From contig NZ_CP103371.1 in the NCBI RefSeq assembly GCF_024802625.1, positions 2,604,001 to 2,668,000 of the forward strand: a stretch of DNA of 64,000 nucleotides. The letters are read 5' to 3'. The notes under the pieces were generated by a model. That model searched no databases. It worked only from the letters and a program-made list of their open reading frames with translations, and had not been told where the DNA came from. The position numbers and the translations under genes were made by a program. This document shows positions 1 to 9,784 of the stretch, piece by piece; position 1 is the stretch's first letter; every line of letters starts with the position of its first letter. The DNA is from Massilia sp. H6. GTDB lineage: Bacteria; Pseudomonadota; Gammaproteobacteria; Burkholderiales; Burkholderiaceae_D.

Positions 1-2271
1 TGGCGGCGACGCAGTCATCCGGTCGCCGGCCAGCGTTTCGCACACCACGGATGTCGGCAGCCCAGCCTGCAAGCCAGGAATGCAGGCCGGCAGAATCCCC
101 GAGCTGTAATACGCTGAACTTCCCTTTAAGAGAGCCTCGCGGTCCGGCTTTTCGACCTTCCAGTACGCGCCGAACTTGGCAATGAACACTTCCCAACGCA
201 GGATGGACGGCCGTTTGGTCGCCGTCTTATTCGACTGCAAGCGCCAGTCCGCCACCGCGCACAAATACGCATAGAACTTCGGATCGCTCGACGCCAGCCC
301 GCCGCCGATTGCCAGGTCGTAAGCGGTCACGTTGCGATGGTTTGCCGCGCTGCCGAAAATGGAGCCGTGAAAGGATTTTGGACTGACCTCGTGCTGCCAG
401 CGCTTGCGCGCCTCGTTCGGGCTTTCCTGAATCTGCGCCATGACCTTGCCGTTGGACAGCCGCGTGGCTGCCAATACCTTCCGGCGCCCTTCGGGCCCAT
501 GCCCATCGAGCTTGCGCTCCCGGTTGTAGCGCTCCTCGATGCGCTTGCAATCGGCTTGCGACAAGACCTCGAAATCATCCGAACGTCGCGTCGTTCCGGA
601 CGGGTCGGGGCATTCTTCATGCATGATGTTCAGGCCCTTGCCGCTTGTAATTGCAATCGCCGCATCGATCGGGTCGACTGCTTCGCACGGCCCCTGGTCC
701 CTGGTAGGCGTCCTGGACTGCTTCGAGGTCTTTGGGATGTTCCTTGGGTCAACCTGGCCGCGTCCGCGCAGATCCGCCGCGACCGGCACCCGCAAGGCTT
801 CGCCGTTAATGCTGCGAATTCCCTCGCGTCTGGCAGGATCGGATTGCGCCGCATGTGACGTAGCGGGCTTTGGCGGCCAGGCCACTTCGGGGTGATTTGC
901 GCGCAGGGTGCGGTTTGCGCCTGCCACATGGGCGTGATCGTCTTCATCCTCGATGCGCAGCGCGAAATCGTGCGGCGCTTGACCCACCAGGACCGGCCCT
1001 ACCGTCTTTGTCGCCGGATCGTGGCGCTGCTTTCCGGTAAATACCCGCTGATAGAACTGACGGCCCAACTCTTCCAGCGGCCGACGGTCCTGCTGCTCGG
1101 TCTTGAACTGCCTCGACGCTCCGCCCCAGACACTGCGCCTGGTCCCCGGATCGTTCTTCGACAGTGCTGTCCCGCGCATGAAGTCGGGCACGCCCTGCCA
1201 GCCGATGCCTTTCATATTGTCGAGCGCTACCGTCATGTCTTCCGGGCAGAAATACAGGTAGACCTTGCCTCGATTGTCGCGGTCGCTACCGGCACGCCAT
1301 CGTGCGCCGACCATCCCGTGGTGTTTCCCTTGGTCGGTCAGCGCGGTGAACGCCGGCGCCGTGTGTTTTTTGGCAGCCACTCCCTTGACAATATTGGCCA
1401 GCGTGCGCAAGCGTGCGTCGAAGCTCTGGCGCGACTTGAGCACATCGTACTGCCCTTGCATGGCGGCGTCCGTTCCACTCTTGAACATTTCCGACACCCC
1501 CACCAGGTAACCGGCCTCTTCTTCCAGGCTGTATGGTGGATGGGTCAGGATCAGCGTATCGGCCGGCCGCTGTGCATCGTCGAGCAGGAAAGCCTGGGCC
1601 AGCAGGCTGACCAGGCAGCCCTGGCTATGCGCGACGACGTTCACGACGTCGTTGGCATCATAATCGCGGATCATGGCAATCAGGGCCGCCAGCCGCCTGG
1701 CCGCGAGCACCATGTACATGCGCCCGGGTGCGCTGTACACCGGGCGCACCGGGTCGCCGCCCACGTCCACCGGCGAGCATATTCCCCGGTTCCACATATC
1801 GGGCAGGGTGCTGGTGGCATTCGCAAATGGACCGCCGCCTTTCGCCAGGTCCAGGTCCAGGCGGTTGCCGTAGCGGTCCGTGCGCTGGCCATTTCTTGTT
1901 CCTGCATCCTTGAACGTCTCCCGATACCCCCAGTAGAAAGGAATGACGGGGCTATGCGTCGCAAGCTGGGTCGTGCGCTTGAAGAACACCGCGTCCGGAT
2001 CTTTTTCCAGCACGTCCTTGTCTTTGTCAGTGGGTAGCCGATATGTCCCCGGCACGAAGCGTCCCGGCTTGCCATGCAGCCGGATATCCAGGCCGGCACA
2101 CAGGCCTTCCTCGACCGCGCCATAGCTGGTGCCGACATCGTTCACGCCATGGACGACGATGACGTTGCAGGGCAAGTCGGGCTTGATATCGACTTTCTTG
2201 TCCGACTTGCGTGCACACTGGAGTACGCTCGCGTCCTGCCCGATGCAATACGGTTCTCGCGGATACAGCAT
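1..2271 (-). CDS. Tle3-like type VI secretion lipase effector (3' end beyond window)
   Basis: The frame is open from an ATG at 2271 to the left edge (757 codons, no stop), so the C-terminus lies outside. The N-terminus carries HGVNDVGTSY at residues 41-50, and residues 214-219 are AHSQGC, an alpha/beta-hydrolase nucleophile elbow with Ser216 as the likely catalytic serine. This layout, a large lipase with an H-G-V-N-D start and a HSQG elbow directly after vgrG, matches Tle3 (DUF3274) phospholipase effectors as I know them. The start is supported by GGAGAG just upstream; that ribosome site touches the vgrG stop codon, only 10 bp away, so the two are probably co-translated. No signal peptide is visible, as expected for delivery on VgrG. 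An immunity gene would be expected beyond the left edge. The lipase fold is well supported; membership of Tle3 rather than another Tle family is less sure. Confidence 0.82.
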   Translation of the reverse strand, partial: MLYPREPYCIGQDASVLQCARKSDKKVDIKPDLPCNVIVVHGVNDVGTSYGAVEEGLCAGLDIRLHGKPGRFVPGTYRLPTDKDKDVLEKDPDAVFFKRTTQLATHSPVIPFYWGYRETFKDAGTRNGQRTDRYGNRLDLDLAKGGGPFANATSTLPDMWNRGICSPVDVGGDPVRPVYSAPGRMYMVLAARRLAALIAMIRDYDANDVVNVVAHSQGCLVSLLAQAFLLDDAQRPADTLILTHPPYSLEEEAGYLVGVSEMFKSGTDAAMQGQYDVLKSRQSFDARLRTLANIVKGVAAKKHTAPAFTALTDQGKHHGMVGARWRAGSDRDNRGKVYLYFCPEDMTVALDNMKGIGWQGVPDFMRGTALSKNDPGTRRSVWGGASRQFKTEQQDRRPLEELGRQFYQRVFTGKQRHDPATKTVGPVLVGQAPHDFALRIEDEDDHAHVAGANRTLRANHPEVAWPPKPATSHAAQSDPARREGIRSINGEALRVPVAADLRGRGQVDPRNIPKTSKQSRTPTRDQGPCEAVDPIDAAIAITSGKGLNIMHEECPDPSGTTRRSDDFEVLSQADCKRIEERYNRERKLDGHGPEGRRKVLAATRLSNGKVMAQIQESPNEARKRWQHEVSPKSFHGSIFGSAANHRNVTAYDLAIGGGLASSDPKFYAYLCAVADWRLQSNKTATKRPSILRWEVFIAKFGAYWKVEKPDREALLKGSSAYYSSGILPACIPGLQAGLPTSVVCETLAGDRMTASPP

Positions 2272-2281
2272 GCAACTCTCC

Positions 2282-5023
2282 TTACTGCTCGTCGCTCAGG
2301 ATGCGGATGTTCGCGATATGCATCGCATCGCGTGCCAGCAGTTCGGTCTTGCCCTCGGCATCACTCATGCCTTTGAGCGTACTGCCGTCGCTCATCTCGA
2401 TCTCGAAACGGCGGTTGGCGGCGGCCACCGGATCGTCGCCATGGGCGCCGTACTTCAGCACGAATTTCTGGTCCGGCGCGCCGCTGTCAAAGGTCGGCAA
2501 TTCGGCCGTCATCGTGGCCGGGCCGTCCAGGGGAAAACGTGCAGCCTGTTGCTTGATGTCGCCTTTGGTACCGAGCGAGATACCGTCTCCGATCTTGATG
2601 AACGACCCGTCCTCGGTAATAAACTGGATTTCCTTCGCCATCAGCACGATCTTGCCGTCGGTTGCCGTGACCTTGACATTCTTGGCAGAATTAAGCTCGG
2701 TATCGTCGTGCTGGCTCTGCAGCAAGAACTTGCCGTGATGGGCAATGGCCCGGATTCCGCCATGGTGCGAGAACATCGACACCCCCTGCCCAGCATGCAA
2801 GTGCAAGCGCTGGCCTGCGCTCAGCTGGATGTGCTGCTGGGCTACCGTATCGACGTTGGTGCCGGCAAAGCTGACCAGCGCCTTGGGTGTGGCGAAGCTG
2901 ATGCCATCGGGCGCTGTGATGCCGATCACGGCTGCGCCGCCGCCCTGCCCTTCGGGCGCCGTGTTGCTCCCGTTTTCCCATTGCTCCAGCCGCGACTTGA
3001 GTTGGCCGAGTGGCTCCGCGTCGAGCAACGCGCCCTGGTGCTGCGCGGCATGGTTGCCCAAGTTCTGGCACTGCTCCAGGCATTGCTCCATCAGCGACAG
3101 GAACTCGGCGCGGGCAAGCTGGCCATCGACCGCATTGAGGCGCTGCCAGGCCGTCAACAGCATGCCTTTGGCTGCGCGCACGGCCACATGTTCATCGCTG
3201 CGCAGTTCTGCGCCTTCGCCACGCGCCGCGCCCACGCCATCGTGCCGCGGGTGACGCAAGTGACCGAGATTGAGCTGGCTGTGGCCGTGTTCACTGGCGA
3301 GCTGGGCGCTGATCTGGCCCGGCGTATCGTCCATGCGAAGCTGGTTGCAGCGTTGCCCCTTTACCTCGCGGCTCTTTATCCCCGACAAGAACCGATTGCC
3401 CGGCAGTCCGCCGGCATGGGAAAAATCCGGAGGAGGCGTCCTGCAACCATGCACGCGGCCTGTAATGACGGGCCGATCCGGGTCGCCACCAAGGAAACTG
3501 ACAAGGCATTCTTCTCCGGCGCGGGGCAGCGAAATCGTCCCGTAGTGTCCGCCCGCCCAGGAGCTCGCGACCCGGATCCACGCCGAATCGTTCGCGCTAT
3601 CCAATGCTCCGGCGCCCTGGCCGTGCGCATGGCCGCTCGGCCGGGAGGCGGGAAAGCGCACCTTGACCCGGCCTTGCCGGTCGCAATGGATTTCGTCGTC
3701 GCCTGGCGCGACCACAAACACACTCTGTATTTGTGTGGGCGGCAAGTCGATCGCGGGATCGAACAGCGGAACGATGGGAATGCCGCGCCGGACACAGCTG
3801 AAGCGGTTCGAATAACGGGCTCCGCGTTCCGCACTCGCGCGGTCCAGGCCCGTATCGGCCTGCTGCCACTGATTGCGCGTGAAAAGCCGCGTGATGCGGT
3901 CGTTCAGCGACTTGGGCAGATTGTTTTCTGCCTCAAGCCGCAATTCGGTAATGACGAATTCACGCTCTGCGGGCAGGTGGGTATCGATTTCAGGGTGGCC
4001 CTGCATGGCGATCCATTGGCCGACGCCCAGGTCGCGCACTCCACTTTCTGCCTCGAAATATTTGGCTGCGTACTCGTGGTGTTGCATGCGCAAGGTCGCA
4101 AGCGCGCTGAAATCCCTGGCGTCGTCCCCCGCATGCGGGGATTCGGCCAGGTAGTCGTCGAGTTTCGCCGCGAACCTGTTACCGAATTCTCCCTGGTCGT
4201 GACAGCCAGGTACGGTGATCTCGGATGCCAGCGCACTCTTGTAATCCAGGCTGTGGCGCGTGACCTGGCCCGCGGTCAGGGTGCGCAGGGCGTGCCACGC
4301 AGTAATGCTGTCCCGGGCTTCCGTGCCATCGTCGCGATGGTAGCGCACACTACCAGCCGCACTTTGCGACAGCGCCTGGGAGTTGTCGAACAAAACGAGC
4401 CGCTGACCGCGAACCACGTCGCCGCGCGTCACCTCGCCCGCATCAAAAAACCAGGCCAGTCCGCGCCGCTTCCAGAGTCGGCGCAGGAATGCCGCGACCG
4501 ATTCGTTGTATTGCATCGTGAATTCGCGCGGTGGATAAGAGCGCGCCGTCAGCAGTTTGAAGTCGAAGCAATGCGCCAGCACCGGATTGTGCTGTATCCA
4601 TTCTCGCAGCAAGATATTGGTGATATCGATTTCGCTCGCGTTTCGGAAAATGCGGGTGTTGGTGCTTGCCTCCATTAAGCTCAGTGCGTCGCGGATAACC
4701 AGTTGATAGGTGGCCAAGCCACCGTCGCTTTCGCCTTCGGCAGCTTGCGCGACGATACCGCAAATCGAATGCAGCCCGCCGCGGTCGGTGACGAACTGTA
4801 GTTCCGCAGCCACGGCATTGAACGACTTGAGTGACAACCCGGCCCGGCTGGCAACGCATAGCAAGCGGTATTCGAATCCGCCGCATATCGCGGAATGCCC
4901 TGTCACCCTCTTGACAAGCAGGAGGTCAGTCACAGGCCCTTTCGCGCTGCGCAGGCGCAGGCGGATCGGGCGGTTGGCGTCGGTCAACTCGTGCGGCGAT
5001 ACGTGCATCTGCAGTGAGCGCAT
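2282..5023 (-). CDS. vgrG: Type VI secretion system spike protein VgrG
   Basis: VgrG forms the trimeric spike that tips the Hcp tube and carries effectors out of the cell. The 913-residue protein has the phage gp27-like base (about residues 10-400), then the gp5-like OB fold (about 430-525) with the typical D-x-x-G-R-V-K-V-R-F segment at 448-457 and PRAGEECLVSFLGGDPDRP near 500-518. Next comes a DUF2345 C-terminal beta-helix extension from about residue 690. It is the first gene of a pair with the lipase effector downstream, 10 bp apart. No other T6SS structural genes are in the window, so this is an orphan vgrG-effector module served by an apparatus encoded elsewhere. Family assignment is secure. 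Confidence 0.95.
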   Translation of the reverse strand: MRSLQMHVSPHELTDANRPIRLRLRSAKGPVTDLLLVKRVTGHSAICGGFEYRLLCVASRAGLSLKSFNAVAAELQFVTDRGGLHSICGIVAQAAEGESDGGLATYQLVIRDALSLMEASTNTRIFRNASEIDITNILLREWIQHNPVLAHCFDFKLLTARSYPPREFTMQYNESVAAFLRRLWKRRGLAWFFDAGEVTRGDVVRGQRLVLFDNSQALSQSAAGSVRYHRDDGTEARDSITAWHALRTLTAGQVTRHSLDYKSALASEITVPGCHDQGEFGNRFAAKLDDYLAESPHAGDDARDFSALATLRMQHHEYAAKYFEAESGVRDLGVGQWIAMQGHPEIDTHLPAEREFVITELRLEAENNLPKSLNDRITRLFTRNQWQQADTGLDRASAERGARYSNRFSCVRRGIPIVPLFDPAIDLPPTQIQSVFVVAPGDDEIHCDRQGRVKVRFPASRPSGHAHGQGAGALDSANDSAWIRVASSWAGGHYGTISLPRAGEECLVSFLGGDPDRPVITGRVHGCRTPPPDFSHAGGLPGNRFLSGIKSREVKGQRCNQLRMDDTPGQISAQLASEHGHSQLNLGHLRHPRHDGVGAARGEGAELRSDEHVAVRAAKGMLLTAWQRLNAVDGQLARAEFLSLMEQCLEQCQNLGNHAAQHQGALLDAEPLGQLKSRLEQWENGSNTAPEGQGGGAAVIGITAPDGISFATPKALVSFAGTNVDTVAQQHIQLSAGQRLHLHAGQGVSMFSHHGGIRAIAHHGKFLLQSQHDDTELNSAKNVKVTATDGKIVLMAKEIQFITEDGSFIKIGDGISLGTKGDIKQQAARFPLDGPATMTAELPTFDSGAPDQKFVLKYGAHGDDPVAAANRRFEIEMSDGSTLKGMSDAEGKTELLARDAMHIANIRILSDEQ

Positions 5024-5300
5024 GCAAGCTCCGTTGCGTGGACAAGGGATTTGTATCGGGAGGCAAGCTCAGGAGCAGCATGCAACTGCGGTACCGAACT
5101 GGCTCGTTAACGATGGAATATTGAAACAATGCGAAGAGATATCATTGATACTCCTCAACATTGGGAACGGACCAGAAAGGGGGCGCCCTGCGATCAGCCT
5201 GGGAAACTCTGCCCGTAGATCGAAGTCTGCCGATCGGGCCAGCCGCCCCACCAGCCATCGCGAACTGGTAGGCAAATCGATTGATGTGCCAGTCCAGGCA

Positions 5301-6002
5301 TCAGCCTGGCAGGTCGAACAGCAAGATCTCGGCCTGGTCGGCGCGCTCGAGCTGCACGCGTGCTTCCCTGCTCACCGTTAAGGCATCGCCCGCGCCGAGC
5401 CCCACGCCGTTGACCGTGGCGCTGCCCCGGATCACATGGACATAGGCCTGGCGTCCGGTACCGAGGGGGTGTTCCAGTGACGCTTCGCCATCCATGATGG
5501 TGGCGTAGATGCTGGCGTCCTGGCGCATCGAGACCGAGCCTTCACGGCCATCGTTCGAGGCGATCAGGCACAGGCGGCCGGTCTTCGATGCCGCGTCGAA
5601 GTGCTTTTCCTCGTAGCCTGGCGCCCCGTCGGTGGTGTTCGGCTCGATCCAGATCTGCAGGAAATGCACGAGCTCGTCTTTCGAGTGGTTGAACTCGCTA
5701 TGCGCCACGCCGCTGCCCGCGCTCATGCGCTGCACGTCGCCATAGCGCAGCACCGAGCCGTTGCCCATGCTGTCCTGGTGCGCAAGCGCGCCGTCGAGCA
5801 CGTAGGAAATGATCTCCATGTCGCGGTGCCGATGCGGCTCGAAGCCGCGGCCCGGCGCCACACGGTCTTCATTGATCACCCGCAGCGGGCCCACGCCCAT
5901 GTGGAGCGGGTCCTGGTAGTGACCAAACGAGAAGCTGTGCCGGGACGCGAGCCAGCCCATATCCACGGCGCCGCGTTCTCCGCTTTTACGTAGGTTCAAC
6001 AT
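5301..6002 (-). CDS. Pirin family protein (bicupin)
   Basis: This 233-residue protein has the pirin N-terminal signature: residues 4-25 with W-L-A-S-R-H-S-F-S-F-G, then F-x-P-H-R-H-R-D-M-E-I-I-S-Y-V, whose histidines and glutamate bind the metal. A second cupin domain occupies the C-terminal half. Pirins of this YhhW type can act as quercetin dioxygenases or redox-linked regulators; the substrate here is unknown. The ATG at 6002 was chosen over one 33 bases upstream because AAAGGAGCTGATC precedes it at good spacing and it aligns with the usual pirin N-terminus (MLNLRKSGERG). It stands alone, divergent from the secreted protein gene to its right. Confidence 0.93.
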   Translation of the reverse strand: MLNLRKSGERGAVDMGWLASRHSFSFGHYQDPLHMGVGPLRVINEDRVAPGRGFEPHRHRDMEIISYVLDGALAHQDSMGNGSVLRYGDVQRMSAGSGVAHSEFNHSKDELVHFLQIWIEPNTTDGAPGYEEKHFDAASKTGRLCLIASNDGREGSVSMRQDASIYATIMDGEASLEHPLGTGRQAYVHVIRGSATVNGVGLGAGDALTVSREARVQLERADQAEILLFDLPG

Positions 6003-6154
6003 GATCAGCTCCTTTGATTTATGCGCTGGCCTCATTATGCGCGCCTGCCGCCGCGCTGGAAATCAGGAGTTGGTGCTTTAATCATCGAGGTCGCCCTGCA
6101 AGCGCCCGTGCCGATATAATCGAAGCCCCGCGCCCCATCGACCCAAGGACGACA

Positions 6155-6628
6155 ATGAAAGCACCCACCCGGTTTCTCCGCCTGACCTGCGTACTGCTGC
6201 CCCTGCTGCTGCCATCCGGCGCCGCGCTCGCGGATGACGTGGCCATCGTGGCTTGCCGTACGCTGAGCGACACCGGCGCGCGCCTGGCCTGCTACGACGC
6301 GATCAAGCTCGGCGCCAGGCCAGCGGCTCCGGCGCTTGCTGCGCCGGAGCCGGGCAGCGCGGCCAATTTCGGCATGGAGACCGTCAAGCGACGCGAAGCG
6401 GAGCCGGTGTCGGTCACCAGCACCGTGGTCGGCGATTTCGACGGCTGGGGTCCCGGTACCCAGATCCGCCTGGCCAATGGCCAGGTCTGGCGCATCATCG
6501 ACGGCAGCGAAGCGGTCCTGCCACGCAAGCGCGACGCCAGGGTGACGATCGAGCGCAACCTGTTCGGGACCTTGTTCCTCAAGGTAGAGGGCTCCAACAG
6601 CTCGGCCAAGGTGCGCCGGATGCAGTAA
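6155..6628 (+). CDS. Small secreted protein with an RLACYD motif, function unknown
   Basis: The 157-residue product starts with a clear signal peptide (basic start, leucine-rich core, cleavage near A-L-A at about residue 25). It is followed by C-R-x-L-S-D-x-x-x-R-L-A-C-Y-D. Two cysteines in this spacing and the R-L-A-C-Y-D motif are shared by several small periplasmic proteins of proteobacteria, including the type VI accessory protein TagO as I recall it. The rest of this protein (a beta-rich domain with G-x-x-I-R-L-x-N-G-Q-V-W-R-I) does not let me name it. The ATG follows AAGGACGACA. Function is open; a link with the nearby vgrG is only suggested by proximity. Confidence 0.75.
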   Translation: MKAPTRFLRLTCVLLPLLLPSGAALADDVAIVACRTLSDTGARLACYDAIKLGARPAAPALAAPEPGSAANFGMETVKRREAEPVSVTSTVVGDFDGWGPGTQIRLANGQVWRIIDGSEAVLPRKRDARVTIERNLFGTLFLKVEGSNSSAKVRRMQ

Positions 6629-6636
6629 AGCGGGTC

Positions 6637-6669
6637 GTCCGTGCTTCGTCCGTGCTTCGTCCGTGCTTC
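6637..6669. repeat. Three perfect 11-bp tandem repeats
   Basis: GTCCGTGCTTC occurs three times head to tail just after the stop codon of the secreted-protein gene. It is non-coding and has no hairpin; it looks like slippage-prone sequence between two plus-strand genes. Confidence 0.9.
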
Positions 6670-6745
6670 ATCCTTGCGCTTTCGTCGCCTGTCGCTTCCG
6701 GATAGCGCGGCGCGACACTAGTTCCTAAACTGTCTCCAGTACTTC

Positions 6746-7276
6746 ATGGCTAAGAACATGGCAGAGCATCTGATGAGCAGCAACACCGCCGGGCGCTTCG
6801 CCCGCTTCAGGCAGGCGACTGCCGCCGACATTCCCGCGATGTCGGCCATTCGCCTGTCCGTCACCGAAAACGTGCTGTCGGACCCGAGCCGCGTCACCCT
6901 CGCCATGTACCACGCTTATCTCGATGCCGACGGGCGTGGATGGGTGGCCGAGGTCGACGGCGAAGTGGTCGCCTTCAGCTATGCCGACCGCCACGCGGGC
7001 TCGATCTGGGCCTTGTTCGTGCGTGGCGACCACGAGGGACAGGGCCTGGCGCAGGGCTTGCTGTCACTGGCTAGCAGCTGGCTGTTTGCGCAGGGCCACC
7101 CGTGCATCACGCTCAGCACCGGTAGCGGCACCCGCGCCGACCGCTTCTATGCCAGGCAAGGCTGGCAACGCCATCGGCTCGACGCCGCCGAGGTGCACTA
7201 CCGGCTGGCACACGACAGCCCGGCGGCAAGCCGTGCATGCCTTGACGCCGCCGGCCTCATCGCGCATGCTATTTAG
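6746..7276 (+). CDS. GNAT family N-acetyltransferase
   Basis: The 176-residue protein has the GNAT fold order: an N-terminal strand with R-Q-A-T-A-A-D-I-P-A-M, and the acetyl-CoA loop at W-A-L-F-V-R-G-D-H-E-G-Q-G-L-A-Q-G-L-L, the R/Q-x-x-G-x-G/A motif A. A C-terminal F-Y-A-R-Q-G-W typical of these enzymes follows. The acceptor is unknown. ATG codons at 6746, 6758 and 6773 are all possible and none has a strong ribosome site, so the first 10 residues are uncertain. It stands alone upstream of purU. Confidence 0.88.
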   Translation: MAKNMAEHLMSSNTAGRFARFRQATAADIPAMSAIRLSVTENVLSDPSRVTLAMYHAYLDADGRGWVAEVDGEVVAFSYADRHAGSIWALFVRGDHEGQGLAQGLLSLASSWLFAQGHPCITLSTGSGTRADRFYARQGWQRHRLDAAEVHYRLAHDSPAASRACLDAAGLIAHAI

Positions 7277-7409
7277 TTAATAACGTCTGCTTCGTCCATG
7301 AGGCTTGCACGGCAGCGCGCGCGGGCGCCCAGTCATCCACTGGCCGGCCGGTGCGCCGCCGTCAATAGCGCAGGCGTGCCTTGCTAATTGCCATCGACAG
7401 GACGACCGC

Positions 7410-8306
7410 ATGACACCGAACGACCAGGCCAGGGGCCCGCACGCCCCGATCGAATACATCCTTAACGCCAGCTGCCGCGCCGGCATCGGCATCGTGGCCG
7501 CCGTCGCCACCTTTCTGGCGCAGCGCGACTGCTATATCTGCGCGCTGGAACAGTTCGACGACGATTCCACCGAACGCTTCTTCATGCGCGCGGTGTTCCG
7601 CCGCCAGGGCGGCTCGCCCGCGATCGACGAGCTGCGCGCGCAGTTCGCGGACCTGGTGGCCGCGCACCTGGAGATGGATTGGAAAATCCACGACCCGGCC
7701 GATCCGGTCAAGACCGTCATCATGGTCTCGAAAGACGACCACTGCCTCGACGATTTGCTGTACCGCCGCCGCAACGGCGAGCTCAACATGTCGGTGACCG
7801 CGGTAGTGTCGAACCATCTCGACCTGCGCCCGATGGTGGAACGCGAAGGCATCCGCTTTATTTTCCTGCCGGTTACCAAGGAAAATAAAGCGCAGCAAGA
7901 GACGCGCCTACTCGAAGTATTCGAGGAAACCGGCGCCGAGCTGGTGATCCTGGCGCGCTACATGCAGATCCTGTCGGACCAGCTGGCCAGCCGCCTGGCA
8001 GGCCATTGCATCAACATCCACCACTCCTTCCTGCCCGGCTTCAAGGGCGCCAAGCCCTACCACCAGGCCTTCGACCGCGGCGTCAAGCTGATCGGGGCTA
8101 CTGCGCACTATGTCACGCCCGACCTGGACGAAGGCCCGATCATCGAGCAGGTGCTGACCCGGGTCGACCATAATTTCAAGCCCGAGCAGCTGGTGCGGGT
8201 TGGCCGCGACAATGAATGCCAGGCCTTGGCCGCTGCCGTCAAGTTTCACATCGAGCGCCGCGTCTTCGTGCACGGCACCAAGACCATCGTCTTTCGCGGC
8301 AGCTGA
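7410..8306 (+). CDS. purU: Formyltetrahydrofolate deformylase
   Basis: PurU hydrolyses 10-formyl-tetrahydrofolate to formate and tetrahydrofolate, balancing one-carbon pools and feeding formate to PurT. The 298-residue length matches the family. An N-terminal ACT domain (about residues 12-90) precedes the formyltransferase domain with the catalytic set Asn202, His204 and Asp240 inside I-N-I-H-H-S-F-L-P-G-F and T-P-D-L-D-E-G-P-I. The ATG at 7410 was preferred to upstream in-frame starts because AGGAC precedes it and the protein then starts where PurU normally does. It is a single-gene unit. Confidence 0.95.
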   Translation: MTPNDQARGPHAPIEYILNASCRAGIGIVAAVATFLAQRDCYICALEQFDDDSTERFFMRAVFRRQGGSPAIDELRAQFADLVAAHLEMDWKIHDPADPVKTVIMVSKDDHCLDDLLYRRRNGELNMSVTAVVSNHLDLRPMVEREGIRFIFLPVTKENKAQQETRLLEVFEETGAELVILARYMQILSDQLASRLAGHCINIHHSFLPGFKGAKPYHQAFDRGVKLIGATAHYVTPDLDEGPIIEQVLTRVDHNFKPEQLVRVGRDNECQALAAAVKFHIERRVFVHGTKTIVFRGS

Positions 8307-8530
8307 AAAACAAAGTTTTTCTGTGCAAGAAAAAGTTCCAGAAAAGATCAGGACATCGCTATAATTATTGGAGCAATCCGGGAGGTGCGCTGCTCGCTTA
8401 TCTGCTGCAAATCCCGGTCTGCGTGATTGTCATATGGTGACATTTGGTGAGCTTTCGCCATGCCGGCGAATGCCACAATGCCTGCTGCGCTGACGGACTT
8501 GCGCCCATCTTATTTTTGGACAGATTAATC

Positions 8531-9730
8531 GTGGCCCGTCCCATCAGCCCAGACGCACTGGCAATCGACCCGCTCGGCGGCGAGTTCGCCGATCGCGCAA
8601 CCGAAACCGCCTACCTCGACCAGCAGCTGCCGCGCACCCGTGCGCAGCTGGGCTTTACATTGCTGTTCTGCGCCCTGTTCTTCGTGTCCTTTTTCGCCAG
8701 CGATGTCGCGGCGCTTGGCCTGGTTGCGGACACGGCGCTGCTACTGGCGGCGCGACTGGCGGTGGCCATCATCGCCTGTGGCTGCGCCTGGCTGGCGCTG
8801 CGGCGCCCGCTGTCGATCGGCGCGACCCGGCTGGCGGCCAGTGTCGCCGAATGCGTCGCCCTGGCCTGCTTCATGGTAATTGCCGTGTATCGGCCTGGCG
8901 AATTCCACTGGCACGCGATGTCGCTGGCGATCATGCTGCTGGTGATCTACCTGTACATTCCGAACCGGCTGGTCTATGCGTTCGGGCTGGCCAGCACGGC
9001 CACCGTCGGCTTCCTGGCACTGACCTTCGGCTATGCTGCACTCGATTTTGCCGACATGCTAACGCTGGGCATGCTGCTGGCGCTGGTGAACACCTTCGGG
9101 GCCCTGGCCGCGCGCCGCTACAACCAGGTGGCGCGCGAAGAGTTCAGCGCCCGCGCGATCCTCCAGCATGCCGCCGAGCGCGACCACCTGACCGGCTGTT
9201 TTAACCGCCGCTTCCTGCACGAGCGGCTGATGGGTGCGACCTCGCCGCTCGGCCCGGGCCAGCCGCACACCGTGATCCTGTGCGACATCGACAATTTCAA
9301 GCAAATCAACGACACCCATGGCCATGCCGGAGGCGATGCCGTCCTCGCCGGCTTTGCCGGTCTGCTGCGCGCAACTGCGCGCGAAGGCATCGACAGCGTC
9401 GTGCGCTACGGCGGCGAAGAATTCCTGCTGGTGCTGCCGGGCATGGGGCGCGAAGCAGGCGTGCAGCTGGCCGAATGGCTGCGTATGCGCATTGCCGCCA
9501 CGCCCGTGCCTGACAGCGCTGGCGGGCAGCCGATCCACGCCACCGCCAGCTTCGGGGTAGCCACCGTGGTGCCGCCAGCTGCCGCCGTGGCCGCGCCCGT
9601 CGCGCTGGCACAACTGATCGCTACGGCAGACCAGCTGATGTACACCGCCAAGCGCAACGGCCGCAACCGCGTCGAGTCACTGACCTCGACCCCGGACCCA
9701 CAGCCCGCCAGCCTGGCCGCAGTCGCCTGA
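8531..9730 (+). CDS. Membrane-bound GGDEF diguanylate cyclase
   Basis: The product, about 399 residues, has an N-terminal block of roughly six hydrophobic helices (residues 30-205) and a C-terminal GGDEF domain whose active-site loop reads R-Y-G-G-E-E-F at about 292-298. The metal-binding D-I-D-N-F-K and N-D-T-H-G-H-x-x-G-D motifs are present, so it should make cyclic di-GMP from GTP. No R-x-x-D inhibitory site is found at the usual position before GGEEF (the segment is REGIDSVV). The GTG at 8531 is my choice; a TTG at 8444 in frame would add 29 atypical residues. A TATAAT sits at 8360-8365 as a possible -10 box. It is followed by a strong hairpin. Confidence 0.88.
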   Translation: MARPISPDALAIDPLGGEFADRATETAYLDQQLPRTRAQLGFTLLFCALFFVSFFASDVAALGLVADTALLLAARLAVAIIACGCAWLALRRPLSIGATRLAASVAECVALACFMVIAVYRPGEFHWHAMSLAIMLLVIYLYIPNRLVYAFGLASTATVGFLALTFGYAALDFADMLTLGMLLALVNTFGALAARRYNQVAREEFSARAILQHAAERDHLTGCFNRRFLHERLMGATSPLGPGQPHTVILCDIDNFKQINDTHGHAGGDAVLAGFAGLLRATAREGIDSVVRYGGEEFLLVLPGMGREAGVQLAEWLRMRIAATPVPDSAGGQPIHATASFGVATVVPPAAAVAAPVALAQLIATADQLMYTAKRNGRNRVESLTSTPDPQPASLAAVA

Positions 9731-9784
9731 CTGCCACTACCGGGCTGGCGTACCGGCCTGCGCCATGCATGTTTTTGAGCGTAC

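Noticed and set aside
892..2037. 381-codon plus-strand frame at the left end
   Set aside because: It is antisense to the continuous Tle3-like lipase frame, which has clear motifs.
2129..4678. 849-codon plus-strand frame across vgrG
   Set aside because: It is antisense to vgrG, lacks any recognisable domain and reflects GC-rich codon bias of the true gene.
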